64,000 nt of DNA from Planctomycetia bacterium (GCA_021413845.1 JAIOPP010000036.1:17797-81796); one strand, 5' to 3'; positions 1 through 10,327 are shown, counted from the stretch's first letter. Notes: generated from the letters alone by a model not told the origin. Numbers and translations are program-made.

Positions 1-1
1 C

Positions 2-3000
2 GGCAGCAGCCTCAGCGGCTTGATCTTCTCGCCTAAGAACGAACTCTCCGATACTTCTCCCGCTACCGTGCCTCCGATCACGCCTACCCCCGACCCGCAT
101 TGGGATCAGCGTCGCGTTCCTCAAGGGACCGCGATGTTCGAGCTTTTCGCCACCGGCAATCGACACAACGCGGCGCTTCCTCGGGAACTGTATACGCCCG
201 TCGGCAATGACTTGAAGCTTGATTTGGGACGGCTAGCCGGCCCCCCCACGACCGGCCCGACCGGGAGCGGTACGTGGTATCCCGTCTGGCGCCTGGCGAT
301 CACAAAGTCGCACACTCGGGGTGCGACTGATCCACTCGATCCGAATCTGAGCGTTGCCGAGCGCATCCAACAGTGGCCCGCAACCTGTTCGCTCGAACTC
401 AACGATCCGGGCCTGTCACTTCTGAGCTCGACCACGTTCAACAATGTTTACAGTTTGCCGATGGCGATCGAGCGCGTCGTCCATTTCTCGACGAAAGACC
501 CGACCAAAGTCAACATCGGTGCTGTCGCCGGTCTCAATCTCATCTCGACGACGATCGAAGTCTTCGCTAATCAATCAACCAATGCGTTAAGCGCCTTGTT
601 GAGTCCCGGCGATTATGCGGTCATCGGCCCTTATCGTGCGTCGGTAGGAGGGCCGAAAAATATCACGACGATCGGCCGGACGGAAAAAAGAATGGTGCAA
701 CTCGTCGGGGGTGCGCCTAAGGATGTCGACTACACTCAGCCGCATGCGATCATCGATCTGGGAGATTTCGCCGCCGGTCGACCATTTCTGGCAACGAGCG
801 TTAACGGGGTCGATGAGTATCCGATTACCGGGCTTTCCTCCGGCTTGGGTAATCTTGTTAAGGCCCCCTCCGGCACCGGCGCTGTTGATAATTCTGCGCT
901 CACCGCAGCCGCGCTCTTGGATGCGCAACAGATTCGCCCGCCGTTGGGAATTGCCGTCGGTGCCAAGATCGTCAATCCCGCCGCACCTCCTCTCGTCTTG
1001 GTTGCCACGACGCGGACGGTGGGGCTGAACGTTTCTGAGCCTATCACAAGCAATGGTCCGAATTTTTATTATCCCCCTCCGAACGTCCTTCGCTCTGACG
1101 ATTGGTTAACAAGTCTGACGACGACGGATCAGTATAGTCCCGTGCTGGACATACCGCTCGATATGGATTGGGACGGCAAAACTCCGATCGCCGCTACGAA
1201 TATAAATCCTAATCTTCCGGTGGATGTTTCGGATCAAACGATTCTCAATTACAAGACGGTCTTCTTGCAACGACTCGCCAATCCCTTACTGGATTGGCAT
1301 CAGTATGAGAACCCGTACTTAACGGTCGATTGGATGCCGATCGATCTGACGATTTTTAACGGCGAGCCATACTTCTTCAAGACAGGTTCGACGACGTCGG
1401 AAGTCGCTGGAAATCTTAAGTATTATGGCGAGCCCGGCATATCGGAATTTCGAAACCTAGACGCAACGGGGAACGTTTCGAATGCGATTCGCTTCGGTTC
1501 GCGCCAGCGCGGCGCTCCTCGGTTTCCGGTTCGCGGGCTTTATTCGCTGTTCGATCTTTGGTCGCAACCGAATTGGTTGGATCAATCGCCGGAATTCGAT
1601 ACCCGTCCGCCGTCGACCGGTAAAGTGTCGAATAGTCCGACCACGATTGCCGGGACGACGACTCTCTATAGCGACTATTACGCCGTCGGTCCGGTGAAGT
1701 GGCAGGATCCGCTCGACCATACGTTGGGCTATCTCAATCTCGGCTACCATGTATTGCGCGACTTGCCGAAAGAACCTACTCAGTCGCTTCAATTGGTGCC
1801 GGTTCGCGAGCCGATTCGCAGGCCTATGGGCACGGCCGGACCGACGACCGGTTGGTACACGGTAGCGGACGTAACCAAGGAAAATGATCGCTATATCGGT
1901 GCTCCACGCCGGCCGTTTAATTGGTTGACCTGGAACAATCGACCGTTTGCGGGATCGATGGAGCTCATGCTCGTGCCCGCGACGAGCCAAGCGCGGCTGA
2001 TGCATGAGTATTCGATGCGTAAAACGATCACGCCGACCGTTCCGTATAGCGGCTCAACTACGGTGACTTCCGATGCCTATCCGGGTAGGCTTGCGCCGTT
2101 CGATGGTCGTCGTGCGGCGAACCACTATATGCCGAGCATACCGGTGCAGGGAAATACCAACTGGTACGTCGGAACCGGTGCCGAGGCGGCAACCCGAACA
2201 GGAAGAAATGCCGTTGGTTATTCCGTCACGGCGCCGTTTGCGCATCTGCTGAATTTTTTCGAGTCGTCGAAGTCCGTCGTGAGTGATTCGGCCTTGCCTA
2301 ATTCGCAACTAGCGGCGAATTACTACCGGTTATTCGAGTTCGTGACCGTTCCTTCGCGATTTTCCGGCACCAAGACGATGCACCTTGCGGGCTCGTCGGG
2401 TACGGGCCGCAACAATGCGATGACTCCGCGGAGCGGTAGCGTGTCGGCTCCGAATGGAGGCGACTACGAGCACTACGGCTGGCCGTTCACGGCACCTTTC
2501 AATTACATTCCGCTCTACCGCGAGCCCGGGCGGATCAATATCAACACGATCATTCCTCTCACGGAGCGTGGAGTCTCGCCGGGAGGTACGCATCCGACTG
2601 AACGGACCAGCGACAACGGTGCGGCCATTTGGCGCTCGGTGACGAACGACTTCCATCCGAGCGTTCGTTGGCTAGTTGCGGTCGATGGAGCCGGCCAAAG
2701 CGGCGCCGCCGCCCTTCACTTCGACGCGTCGAATATTTATCGAGCCCGCGATATGGTTGGTGCGACGAAGTTTCAGCAACATAAATACTTTTTCAACCCC
2801 AGCGAAGATTACTCGGATAATTTTTACTCCGCGTTCGCGAGTATGTTCAGCGACAACCCCATTTACGACCCACGTGGGACGGACGGGGCGTTCGGCGCTG
2901 ACGATCCCAAAAGCACCAATAATCCCGTAACCGATAATAGAGACGATGCATTTAACGAACCGTTTGCGGATTTCGCCACGAGCTCAGGTAAATCGCGCCA

Positions 3001-3817
3001 TGATAAAAGCCGTATTTCTTTGTTCACGAACCCCTTCCGATCGTTTATGTCGGACTATTCCGATGTGATCCCAAGCGGGAATAAGCATCTCTCCTCGTCG
3101 GGAGATTCGCTCTTGGCAGTCGATGCCACGCTCTTGCGGCGTCGCGATACGACGTGGTCGCCGTGGAACACGAACTGGATGCCGACTTCCGCCGATAGTA
3201 ATAATCCGACGGATGGCTTTGAAACAGCTTCTACGACGGGGCCTTCGAATAAGCTCTTTACTCCTGCGCAAATCGACCCGCGTTTCGACCCCATGTTTAC
3301 CCTGAACTATCCGCGGCCGTTCCGGCAGCCGGGCCTTACCGGTCCGGCATGGTGGCAGCATTCGGGATATTCATCTCCGTTGATCGATGCGCGCTTGGGA
3401 GTCGATACGACTTACGGCGGCACGGCCATCCCAACGATGCGGGTCAGAGATACCGACTATCGCAATACCGATCGAAGCCCGTTCTTTCGATACCAAATGT
3501 ATACGAAGCTTAGTAACACGGTTACGACTCGATCGAACGTATACGCGATCTGGGTTACCGTAGGCTATTTCGAGTGCGAACGGGTAAATCCGAACGGACC
3601 AACGCCTCCGGTGCAAACTAAATTCAGTAATGAATATAATCCGAAGCACCGCTATCCGGACGGTTTCCGCATCTTGAGAGAGATGGGAAGCGATAGCGGC
3701 GAAGTTCAGCGACATCGCTCATTCGCGATTTTGGATCGCACGATCCCGGTTGGATTTCTGCGTGGCGAGAATTTGAATGTCGAGCGAGCATTCATCGTCA
3801 AGCATGTTCTCGACTAG
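2..3817 (+). CDS. Very large GspK-like / Verru_Chthon cassette A-like protein (5' partial)
   Basis: The reading frame is open to the left edge, so the start lies outside the window; 1271 residues are visible. No enzymatic domain is recognised. A GRININT stretch (DNA about 2527-2547) followed by ordered Asn/Tyr/Pro-rich sequence resembles the GR(I/V)N(V/I)NTA signature of type II secretion GspK-like minor pseudopilins. The C-terminus ends in a RSFAILDRTIPVGF-type block. The next gene, 65 bp downstream on the same strand, is a pseudopilin. This pairing of a giant protein with a prepilin recalls the Verru_Chthon cassette (proteins A and C) of Verrucomicrobia and Planctomycetes. The link is inferred from size, context and the short motif. 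A role in a pilus-like or secretion apparatus is likely but unproven. Confidence 0.6.
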   Translation, partial: GSSLSGLIFSPKNELSDTSPATVPPITPTPDPHWDQRRVPQGTAMFELFATGNRHNAALPRELYTPVGNDLKLDLGRLAGPPTTGPTGSGTWYPVWRLAITKSHTRGATDPLDPNLSVAERIQQWPATCSLELNDPGLSLLSSTTFNNVYSLPMAIERVVHFSTKDPTKVNIGAVAGLNLISTTIEVFANQSTNALSALLSPGDYAVIGPYRASVGGPKNITTIGRTEKRMVQLVGGAPKDVDYTQPHAIIDLGDFAAGRPFLATSVNGVDEYPITGLSSGLGNLVKAPSGTGAVDNSALTAAALLDAQQIRPPLGIAVGAKIVNPAAPPLVLVATTRTVGLNVSEPITSNGPNFYYPPPNVLRSDDWLTSLTTTDQYSPVLDIPLDMDWDGKTPIAATNINPNLPVDVSDQTILNYKTVFLQRLANPLLDWHQYENPYLTVDWMPIDLTIFNGEPYFFKTGSTTSEVAGNLKYYGEPGISEFRNLDATGNVSNAIRFGSRQRGAPRFPVRGLYSLFDLWSQPNWLDQSPEFDTRPPSTGKVSNSPTTIAGTTTLYSDYYAVGPVKWQDPLDHTLGYLNLGYHVLRDLPKEPTQSLQLVPVREPIRRPMGTAGPTTGWYTVADVTKENDRYIGAPRRPFNWLTWNNRPFAGSMELMLVPATSQARLMHEYSMRKTITPTVPYSGSTTVTSDAYPGRLAPFDGRRAANHYMPSIPVQGNTNWYVGTGAEAATRTGRNAVGYSVTAPFAHLLNFFESSKSVVSDSALPNSQLAANYYRLFEFVTVPSRFSGTKTMHLAGSSGTGRNNAMTPRSGSVSAPNGGDYEHYGWPFTAPFNYIPLYREPGRININTIIPLTERGVSPGGTHPTERTSDNGAAIWRSVTNDFHPSVRWLVAVDGAGQSGAAALHFDASNIYRARDMVGATKFQQHKYFFNPSEDYSDNFYSAFASMFSDNPIYDPRGTDGAFGADDPKSTNNPVTDNRDDAFNEPFADFATSSGKSRHDKSRISLFTNPFRSFMSDYSDVIPSGNKHLSSSGDSLLAVDATLLRRRDTTWSPWNTNWMPTSADSNNPTDGFETASTTGPSNKLFTPAQIDPRFDPMFTLNYPRPFRQPGLTGPAWWQHSGYSSPLIDARLGVDTTYGGTAIPTMRVRDTDYRNTDRSPFFRYQMYTKLSNTVTTRSNVYAIWVTVGYFECERVNPNGPTPPVQTKFSNEYNPKHRYPDGFRILREMGSDSGEVQRHRSFAILDRTIPVGFLRGENLNVERAFIVKHVLD

Positions 3818-3882
3818 CGCATTCACGGAAATGAATACGCGTTGAGACCGTTCTCTAAGCCCGATATGAGTAAGGTACTTCG

Positions 3883-5769
3883 ATGAATAAAATATCCCGA
3901 GATGTCAATCACGATCGACGATGTTCATCGTGGGTTCGTCGTGCGCGGAACGGATTTACCTTATTGGAAGTCGTGGTCGCTTTGACGATCACTTTGATTT
4001 TGATGGGGTTAGTCGTCGAGATTTTTTCCAAAATCGGAAAAGGGGTGAATAATAGTCGCGCCAATATGGAATTGAACGATCAGCTTCGTAATGCCAAGCA
4101 TCGTCTGATTCAAGACTTGCGCGGTGTAACTGCCCCCATGACTCCGCCCTTGAGTCCGTATATGAATCACGGCTATTTCGAATATGTCGAAGGCCCTCGT
4201 TGTGCATCGACTCAAACCTATGCCGGTTCGTCGGGTGGGGACATCGGCGAAGAGCTTGGCACTGTCGGCACGAATGCGCACTACGTCAATTCCGTCATCG
4301 GCGACTCCGACGATATTCTGATGTTTACGACACGAAGCGTCGACGACGAGCTATTTATCGGTCGTGGAGGAGCGAAAAACGGTCTCGGAATCGCCGCCAC
4401 TTCTCGCTATGCCGAAGTGGCTTGGTTTTTACGGCGAGTAGGGTCGGAATTCGTGGTTTCGAAAACCAACGATGTTCATCCGGAGTTCTTCAATCTTCAT
4501 CGTCGAGCTTGGCTGATCGTTCCCGGAGGGACCCCCTACGGAGGAACGACCTACGACCAAGTCGATCTTTCGATGCGGCCATCCGGTGGAAATTTCGATT
4601 CGACCGATATGCCTCCGAACAGCAATATGATTACGAATAACTATAAAGACGCTCGCAAGATCGCTCCCTCCGCTCTCAATAATTCGCTCGGCGATCTGAC
4701 ACGTCGAGAATGCCGCTCGTTGCATCAACCATATATTTGGCCTTATGAGATGATGTATGTTCCCAATCTGGATGCGAGCAAAAACTTCTTGATTAATACC
4801 AGCTATCAGGCTTGGGGGCGATATGCCCATCTTTCGTTGCCGACCATGGCAGAGCAATCCAACGGCACTTTTCCCGGTCCGGCTATGGAAAAGTCTTCTC
4901 CGACGAGCACGGGCGTGGTCTATGTTCCCAAGAACTTCGTTACGGCCAACGCGGCTCCGGTCGGTATCGCATTTCCCGGCGCGATGACGACGACGAACGT
5001 ACATTCCCAACTTAGCGCCGGCACTCGCATCGGCGAAGACATCATTCTTACCAACGTCGTCAGCTTCGATGTGAAAGCATGGGATCCCGGTGCCCCTGTG
5101 TTCTCAGGTCTGCCGCCAACGAATAGTGACACATCGAACGTAATCACATCTCTCTTGGTTCCAGGTGATGGAGGTTATCCCGGTGCGGTGGATAAATTCA
5201 ACGGTAATGCAAGTAACACCATTTATCAGCCGGTCGCCTTCGGAGCTTATGCCGATTTGAACTACATGGGAACGGACGCTTCTTATAGTTCGCCCGATTT
5301 TCTAGCGGTGGATCGTTACAATAAGTATTGCGTGAATTCGGGCAACGCATTGCGCACGATGGAAACGGGATCATCTTTTTCAGGAAGATTGCCTCGCCCT
5401 CATTACGCTCATCCCGGAGAAGGGGCATTGGCCGGGTTGCCGAAGGTTATCGCTCTTGCTGCCGCAGCAGATTCTTCATTGCCGCGACCGTGCGTCTACG
5501 ACACATGGTCGACGCACTATGATTTCGATGGACTTGACAACGACGGCGACGGAAGCATCGACGAACTGACGAATGGAGCGGATGACAATCTCAATGGCTT
5601 AATCGACGAGCCGAATGTCTACAGCAACGGCACTCTCAGCGGCGAACAAGATGCCCCGCCTCCATATCGCTCTTCGTTGCGCGGTATAAAGATTACGATT
5701 CGCGTGATGGAGCAAGAAAGCAAACAAGTGCGCGAAGTAACCATCGTTCAAGAGTTCATTCCGCTTTAA
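3883..5769 (+). CDS. Prepilin-type N-terminal cleavage protein with Ca-loop-like repeat
   Basis: This 628-residue protein has a classic class III signal. A basic leader (residues 1-23) is followed by G24 and FTLLEVVVALTI, with Glu at +5 of the mature form and then a hydrophobic helix, so a prepilin peptidase should cleave after G24. It is much longer than a normal pseudopilin (about 150-250 residues). The body has no recognised enzyme domain. Near residues 548-579 it carries two Asp/Asn-rich loops (DNDGDGSID and DDNLNGLIDE) that look like calcium-binding loops of the thrombospondin-3/dockerin kind. It lies 65 bp after the giant GspK-like gene, probably in one operon. A GspJ-like or Verru_Chthon cassette C-like minor pseudopilin is the best guess. 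Confidence 0.75.
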   Translation: MNKISRDVNHDRRCSSWVRRARNGFTLLEVVVALTITLILMGLVVEIFSKIGKGVNNSRANMELNDQLRNAKHRLIQDLRGVTAPMTPPLSPYMNHGYFEYVEGPRCASTQTYAGSSGGDIGEELGTVGTNAHYVNSVIGDSDDILMFTTRSVDDELFIGRGGAKNGLGIAATSRYAEVAWFLRRVGSEFVVSKTNDVHPEFFNLHRRAWLIVPGGTPYGGTTYDQVDLSMRPSGGNFDSTDMPPNSNMITNNYKDARKIAPSALNNSLGDLTRRECRSLHQPYIWPYEMMYVPNLDASKNFLINTSYQAWGRYAHLSLPTMAEQSNGTFPGPAMEKSSPTSTGVVYVPKNFVTANAAPVGIAFPGAMTTTNVHSQLSAGTRIGEDIILTNVVSFDVKAWDPGAPVFSGLPPTNSDTSNVITSLLVPGDGGYPGAVDKFNGNASNTIYQPVAFGAYADLNYMGTDASYSSPDFLAVDRYNKYCVNSGNALRTMETGSSFSGRLPRPHYAHPGEGALAGLPKVIALAAAADSSLPRPCVYDTWSTHYDFDGLDNDGDGSIDELTNGADDNLNGLIDEPNVYSNGTLSGEQDAPPPYRSSLRGIKITIRVMEQESKQVREVTIVQEFIPL

Positions 5770-5803
5770 TGAGACGGATCGATTCAAGTCGGCAGATGGA
5801 CTT

Positions 5804-8179
5804 TTACGACTTGCCGTTCATCGCATGTCCGCGTTGCTCCAACGCCGATTTTAAGTCTCCCAACGCCGCCTCCAAATCGGCTTGCTCCGTCGCGCTAAGC
5901 GCTTGGCTACCGAAACGAACCCGATAGTAAGCATCGACGATCATCCGAGGAACTGCCGTAACGCTCTTCGATCCTGCATTGCTCGCGAGCTTGTCTCCGG
6001 CTGCCGCGGCGAATTCTCGCTGCGTCTGATTCCCGGGACGTCCGAAAGGGATACTTTGTAGCGCTTTTTCGAGCCGCACGTAAAAATCGACCTCGGGGCT
6101 CGACACAGCCCCCTTTCTATAAGTTCGTCCGGGTGGCGAAGTCGATTTTCGTCGGATGCGAATTTTGCGACCGTAGATGATCGCGAAGAGAACGAACAAC
6201 GTGATAAGACCCACGATTGCGCAATAGAGTCGGGCGTCGTCGAATGTCCTGTTCGAAGGATCGAGAAAATCTTTCGTCTCGACAAATCGTTTTTCCCAGG
6301 CGGCGCTGGAAGTGAGCGTCGACCACGATTCCGAAGCGGTCTCGATCAGCGGTTGATAAATCGATTCCTGTTGCAGCATGGAATCCATGCCCACGACGTA
6401 ATTGTTCCATAAGTAGCCGATGTAATCGCTCATTTGGATCAATTCGAACCAGCGAGAATCCGTGGTTCCGCTTTGCTCGACGGAAGCGCTCGGCGTGCCG
6501 TCGAGTTGTAGCCAAGCACCGAATTTTTCTCCGTCTTGAATCAATGCGGCGCTGGTTAATCGTCCGGGCGGAACGTTGTCCGGCGGCAGATATGCTTCTA
6601 CCCAGGAATGAGCATGCAGTTGTTGAAATTGATAAAAGCTTCCGACGACGTTGAATTCTCCTCCTCGATATCCCAGCACGACCCGAGCGGGAATATTTAC
6701 GGATCGCAACATCAGCGCGAGTGCTCCCGCAAAGTATTCGCAATGCCCTCGCGGACGATTCGTGATGAAGTCTTCCAACGGATCGATCTTTTTAGGGCGC
6801 TCTTCGGCAGATAGTGAATAAGAAAACCGGCCGGAGTCTCGCAGATAGGACTCTAAGCGTTTCGCTCGTTCGTAAACCTTTTCCGGAGGAACATCGGCGA
6901 CGATCGCGGCCGCCGTTTCTTTGAGCCCCCGTAGCGGATCTTCGTTTCCCGCTATGGGCAACTGCAGCAGGTCGGCATAGGCGCGCGTAAAGAATCGGGA
7001 GCTGATATCGTGGGCCAATGGGACGATCGCGACTTGCTTGTGCAGCGAGAAGCCCGGCGTAATGAGTTCATATTGAAATCGCTTCGTTCGCAGGCTGTCT
7101 TGCCGGGATATTTGTCCTGTGACGGAGTTATGCAGCATCGATTTCAGGGCATCGTCGCGCGTCGTCGCATAGGCCGGTGCGCTGGAAAATAGTGTGTTCG
7201 ACGATAGCGGTTCGATCGTTACGATCTGTCGAACAAGTTCTCGGTCATAAGCCGGAGTTGCCGCATAGGTCGGAAGTCCCGGTTGCGTGAACGAGCGAAT
7301 GGTGCTCCGCTCCCACCGGCCTTGGGAATAGCGCGAGACCGTGGTCCCGCGCATATAGAGATCGCCGTCGATCTGATAGGGTTGGTTCGTTCTCACATCG
7401 ACGAAGCGTACTTGCATCACCATTTCCGGATCTTCGATAATCTCGCCGCTCCGAGCCAAATTGATTTCCGGTGAGAAGCCGACGGTTCGCTCGCCGACGA
7501 TTCCGCCCGGAGACCAATTCGATTGTCCGACGCGCGGCACGGCGACGAAGAAGATCGCCGATAAGACGATCGTTCCTAGAACGATGCCGGTCATGCGGCC
7601 TGAGAAGTCGCCGCTTAATGTTCGGTTGGTTTGTTTGGACCCGAGATTCCCCGAGAATCCGTAGCCTCGTTTCCCGAGGAGCGTCTTCGCTTTTTCCGAT
7701 TCCGCATCGAAGCGAATTTGTTCGCGATAAAAGTAGAAATAGCCGAGAAAAAACACACCACAAAACAAATACATCGTCAGCATCACGGCAAAGGTCACGC
7801 CCATGTGCAAGGCCGCGGCCACGCACGTCTGCAGGAAGCTGACGAGCAGCAGCAGCCAATAGTTGCGAACCGTCTTGACGCGAAATTGCAACACGAACTG
7901 GAGATATCCCAGGAGGTCGGCCATCACCAAGACTCGCCCCTCGGCGACTGTCGTGCGAAGTTGCCCGATGGCGATCGCCAGCATAAGCATCGCGGCGATA
8001 TTGGAACCGACGGTATTGAGGCGGAACCACTTCTTAAGATCGCACAGCACCAGCGCGCCGACCGAAACGATCACGGCCGCGAAGGTGAGGGTGTAGTTCT
8101 CCTCACCGATGCCGAGCATCGCCGTCCCCATGCAGGCGATCGCAGCGGCGACGATTTGTAATGAGCGTTCGACGTTCAT
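5804..8179 (-). CDS. Transglutaminase-like membrane protein (TgpA type: DUF3488, transglutaminase core, DUF4129)
   Basis: This 791-residue protein starts with a block of several membrane helices (about residues 1-135, plus one near 200). A periplasmic transglutaminase/protease-like core follows, with the triad region GHCEYFAG (Cys), HAHSWVEAYLP (His) and WLQLDGTPS (Asp). A further membrane helix (VGLITLFVLFAIIYG) precedes a cytoplasmic DUF4129-like tail. This is the TgpA architecture. The ATG at 8179 is preferred over one 30 bases upstream because it makes an ATGA overlap with the stop of the DUF58 gene, typical of translational coupling. It is the last gene of a moxR-DUF58-tgpA operon. Members are thought to act on periplasmic proteins or peptides; the substrate here is unknown. 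Confidence 0.88.
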   Translation of the reverse strand: MNVERSLQIVAAAIACMGTAMLGIGEENYTLTFAAVIVSVGALVLCDLKKWFRLNTVGSNIAAMLMLAIAIGQLRTTVAEGRVLVMADLLGYLQFVLQFRVKTVRNYWLLLLVSFLQTCVAAALHMGVTFAVMLTMYLFCGVFFLGYFYFYREQIRFDAESEKAKTLLGKRGYGFSGNLGSKQTNRTLSGDFSGRMTGIVLGTIVLSAIFFVAVPRVGQSNWSPGGIVGERTVGFSPEINLARSGEIIEDPEMVMQVRFVDVRTNQPYQIDGDLYMRGTTVSRYSQGRWERSTIRSFTQPGLPTYAATPAYDRELVRQIVTIEPLSSNTLFSSAPAYATTRDDALKSMLHNSVTGQISRQDSLRTKRFQYELITPGFSLHKQVAIVPLAHDISSRFFTRAYADLLQLPIAGNEDPLRGLKETAAAIVADVPPEKVYERAKRLESYLRDSGRFSYSLSAEERPKKIDPLEDFITNRPRGHCEYFAGALALMLRSVNIPARVVLGYRGGEFNVVGSFYQFQQLHAHSWVEAYLPPDNVPPGRLTSAALIQDGEKFGAWLQLDGTPSASVEQSGTTDSRWFELIQMSDYIGYLWNNYVVGMDSMLQQESIYQPLIETASESWSTLTSSAAWEKRFVETKDFLDPSNRTFDDARLYCAIVGLITLFVLFAIIYGRKIRIRRKSTSPPGRTYRKGAVSSPEVDFYVRLEKALQSIPFGRPGNQTQREFAAAAGDKLASNAGSKSVTAVPRMIVDAYYRVRFGSQALSATEQADLEAALGDLKSALEQRGHAMNGKS

Positions 8180-9360
8180 GGGGCACCGGGATCGAATAAT
8201 TCTCGCCACCGTGGTTCGACGGGAGACACCGAAGTGATTTTGTTTAGCGATGCTTGCGTTTCCGTTTGCTTTCCAAGCAGTGCGAATCGCTCATGGTCCA
8301 TCAGGTCGTTTCGTCGGGTCGCCGCGATCACGACCCCGGCTCCGCGGTCCCCTTGTTCGGTTACGCCGATCAAGATTTTCGGTAGGCGATCTTCTCGAGT
8401 CGGTTCGGCCGCCGCCAGTAATTTAAGCCCCTCATGCAAAGCTTGTTGAGTCGACGTTGCTTGCAAGGTTCGTGGCGTCTTGCCGACGATTTCCAGCCGC
8501 AACTTCCGACTCGGCTCGCGACAGAGTTCATGTAAGACCGTCGCCGCGAATCGGATCACTTCTTCGACGCGATGTCGGTCCTCGGCGTTTGGGTTCTTGG
8601 GCTCCCATAGATCGACGATGAGCACCAATTCGCTCTGGCGTCGACGTTCGAATTGTCGAACGGTCAGGCTTTGTCGTCGGGCCGAGGTGCGCCAATGGAT
8701 CCGGCCGCGGGAATCGCCGGCTCGCCATTCGCGTAGGCCGTAAAAATCGCCGTCGGCCGAGCCTTGGCTTCGCTGTCGGCCGTTCGGAGCGTCTCCGTCG
8801 GTCGCCAGCAAGCGATGCCACACCGGAGATAGCTTGCCGATGCTCGGCAAAACGACGAGTCGCTGCGGCTTATCGACCCGAATCATTGTGCGCAGCAGGC
8901 CGAGCGGAAATCGCGACGAAAGCTTCACGGGCTGGAAGTCGTATACGCCGCGAATGTTGAGGATGCCTTGATAACTCGATTTTCTCGATTCACCGGCGGG
9001 AACATACGGGAAATATAAATCGGTTGCGATCGGCTTTTCGGAACCGGCACTTCGGCGCTGTAATTCGTCGCGGATCCAAACCGCGAAGCTGCCGCCGCGT
9101 CGCTTCTTGTTCGTGAGTTCCAGTTCGATGGAAAACGGCCGGCCGGCGAACACCGTTGGCGGAAGGTGCCTCGCGATCTCCAGGTCTTTTACGGCCTTGC
9201 GAACCAATCGCCACGACAGCAGCAGCGGTCCGGCCATCACGCCGTACAAGATCATCAGCAGGTTGATTTGCCTAGTCACGGCCGCAGTAAGAACCACGCC
9301 CATCACGAGGAGGTAGATCACCCCTTCGAAGGAAATCGACATGTGCTGTAGACGCCGCAT
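8176..9360 (-). CDS. DUF58 domain-containing membrane protein
   Basis: This 394-residue protein has two N-terminal hydrophobic helices (about residues 12-50), a beta-rich segment, and the DUF58 hallmark GDSRGRIHWRTSAR followed by LTVRQFE near residues 215-240. The C-terminal half looks like a von Willebrand A-type fold (ELVLIVDLWEP). DUF58 proteins almost always occur with a MoxR ATPase and often with TgpA-type transglutaminases, exactly as here: moxR ends 25 bp upstream and the transglutaminase gene overlaps by 4 bases. The trio probably forms a membrane-associated chaperone or envelope-stress module. The start may be the ATG at 9360 or the one at 9342 (MSISFEG); the sequence does not decide between them. 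Confidence 0.88.
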   Translation of the reverse strand: MRRLQHMSISFEGVIYLLVMGVVLTAAVTRQINLLMILYGVMAGPLLLSWRLVRKAVKDLEIARHLPPTVFAGRPFSIELELTNKKRRGGSFAVWIRDELQRRSAGSEKPIATDLYFPYVPAGESRKSSYQGILNIRGVYDFQPVKLSSRFPLGLLRTMIRVDKPQRLVVLPSIGKLSPVWHRLLATDGDAPNGRQRSQGSADGDFYGLREWRAGDSRGRIHWRTSARRQSLTVRQFERRRQSELVLIVDLWEPKNPNAEDRHRVEEVIRFAATVLHELCREPSRKLRLEIVGKTPRTLQATSTQQALHEGLKLLAAAEPTREDRLPKILIGVTEQGDRGAGVVIAATRRNDLMDHERFALLGKQTETQASLNKITSVSPVEPRWRELFDPGAP

Positions 9361-9385
9361 CGATCATCGACCTCGGAACCGGAAG

Positions 9386-10327
9386 TCAGCGCGGTACGGT
9401 CGTTTCGCCCACGATTCGGCGCATGATACTTTCAAGATAATCACGACTGTTGCCGTGTTGAAAGCCTTTCGCAATGACACGGTGTGAAAGGACGGGCACT
9501 GCCAATCCTTTCACGTCGTCGGGCACGACGTAGTTGCGCCCTTCGATAAAGGCAGACGCTTGAGCGGCCCGATACAGAGCGAGCGCGCCGCGCGTACTCA
9601 CGCCGACGTTTAAGTCTTCGCAACTGCGAGTCGCTCCGACTAGGTCCAACAAATACTCATGGATCGAGTCTTCCACCGCGACCGTCCGAACCGCTTCCTG
9701 CATGCCGACGACCTGCTGGGTATCGACCACCGACTTCAACTCTTCGACCGGCTCGCCGCTCCGGTGGCTCGTCAGCACGCGCAGCTCGTCGCTCCGCTCG
9801 GGATAGCCGACGCTGGTACGCAAGAGAAACCGATCGAGCTGGCTTTCCGGCAGGGGGTACGTTCCTTCGAACTCGAAGGGGTTCTGCGTCGCGATGACGA
9901 GAAACGGCTTCGGCAACGGGTAGGTGTGTCCATCGGCCGACACTTGGTTGTCGCTCATCGCTTCGAGCAGTGCGCTTTGTGTTCGCGGCGTCGTCCGATT
10001 GATTTCGTCGGCGAGGACGATGTTGGCGAAGATCGGGCCGTGGCTGTAAAAGAATTCGTTCGTCTTACCGTTGAAAATGCTACTGCCGATAATGTCGCTC
10101 GGCAGCAAGTCCGGCGTGAATTGGATCCGGCAGAACCGTGCATCGACGCTCTTCGCCAGTGCTTTCCCGATCAGCGTCTTCCCGACGCCGGGGACGTCTT
10201 CGAGCAAAATATGCTCTCCTGCAAGCAAAGCGATGACGCACAGGCGTATCACCTCCCGTTTGCCGAGAACCACTCGTCCGATGTTTGCTTCCAACGAAAG
10301 AACTAGCTGATGCAGCTCAGGCGACAT
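9386..10327 (-). CDS. MoxR family AAA+ ATPase
   Basis: This 313-residue cytoplasmic ATPase shows the MoxR order: Walker A (PGVGKTLIGKALAKS, near residue 43), a segment FTPDLLPSDIIG, Walker B (IVLADEINRTTPRTQSALLEAM region), sensor 1 (FLVIATQNPFEFEGTYPLPE) and the DRFLLR arginine region. The C-terminal lid contains STRGALALYRAAQA. Length is normal for the family. MoxR ATPases act as chaperones for partners that often include VWA/DUF58 proteins, and the downstream gene is DUF58. It is first in a three-gene minus-strand operon; the 243 bp between it and the divergent gene at 10571 must hold both promoters, though I see no clear consensus boxes. Confidence 0.95.
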   Translation of the reverse strand: MSPELHQLVLSLEANIGRVVLGKREVIRLCVIALLAGEHILLEDVPGVGKTLIGKALAKSVDARFCRIQFTPDLLPSDIIGSSIFNGKTNEFFYSHGPIFANIVLADEINRTTPRTQSALLEAMSDNQVSADGHTYPLPKPFLVIATQNPFEFEGTYPLPESQLDRFLLRTSVGYPERSDELRVLTSHRSGEPVEELKSVVDTQQVVGMQEAVRTVAVEDSIHEYLLDLVGATRSCEDLNVGVSTRGALALYRAAQASAFIEGRNYVVPDDVKGLAVPVLSHRVIAKGFQHGNSRDYLESIMRRIVGETTVPR

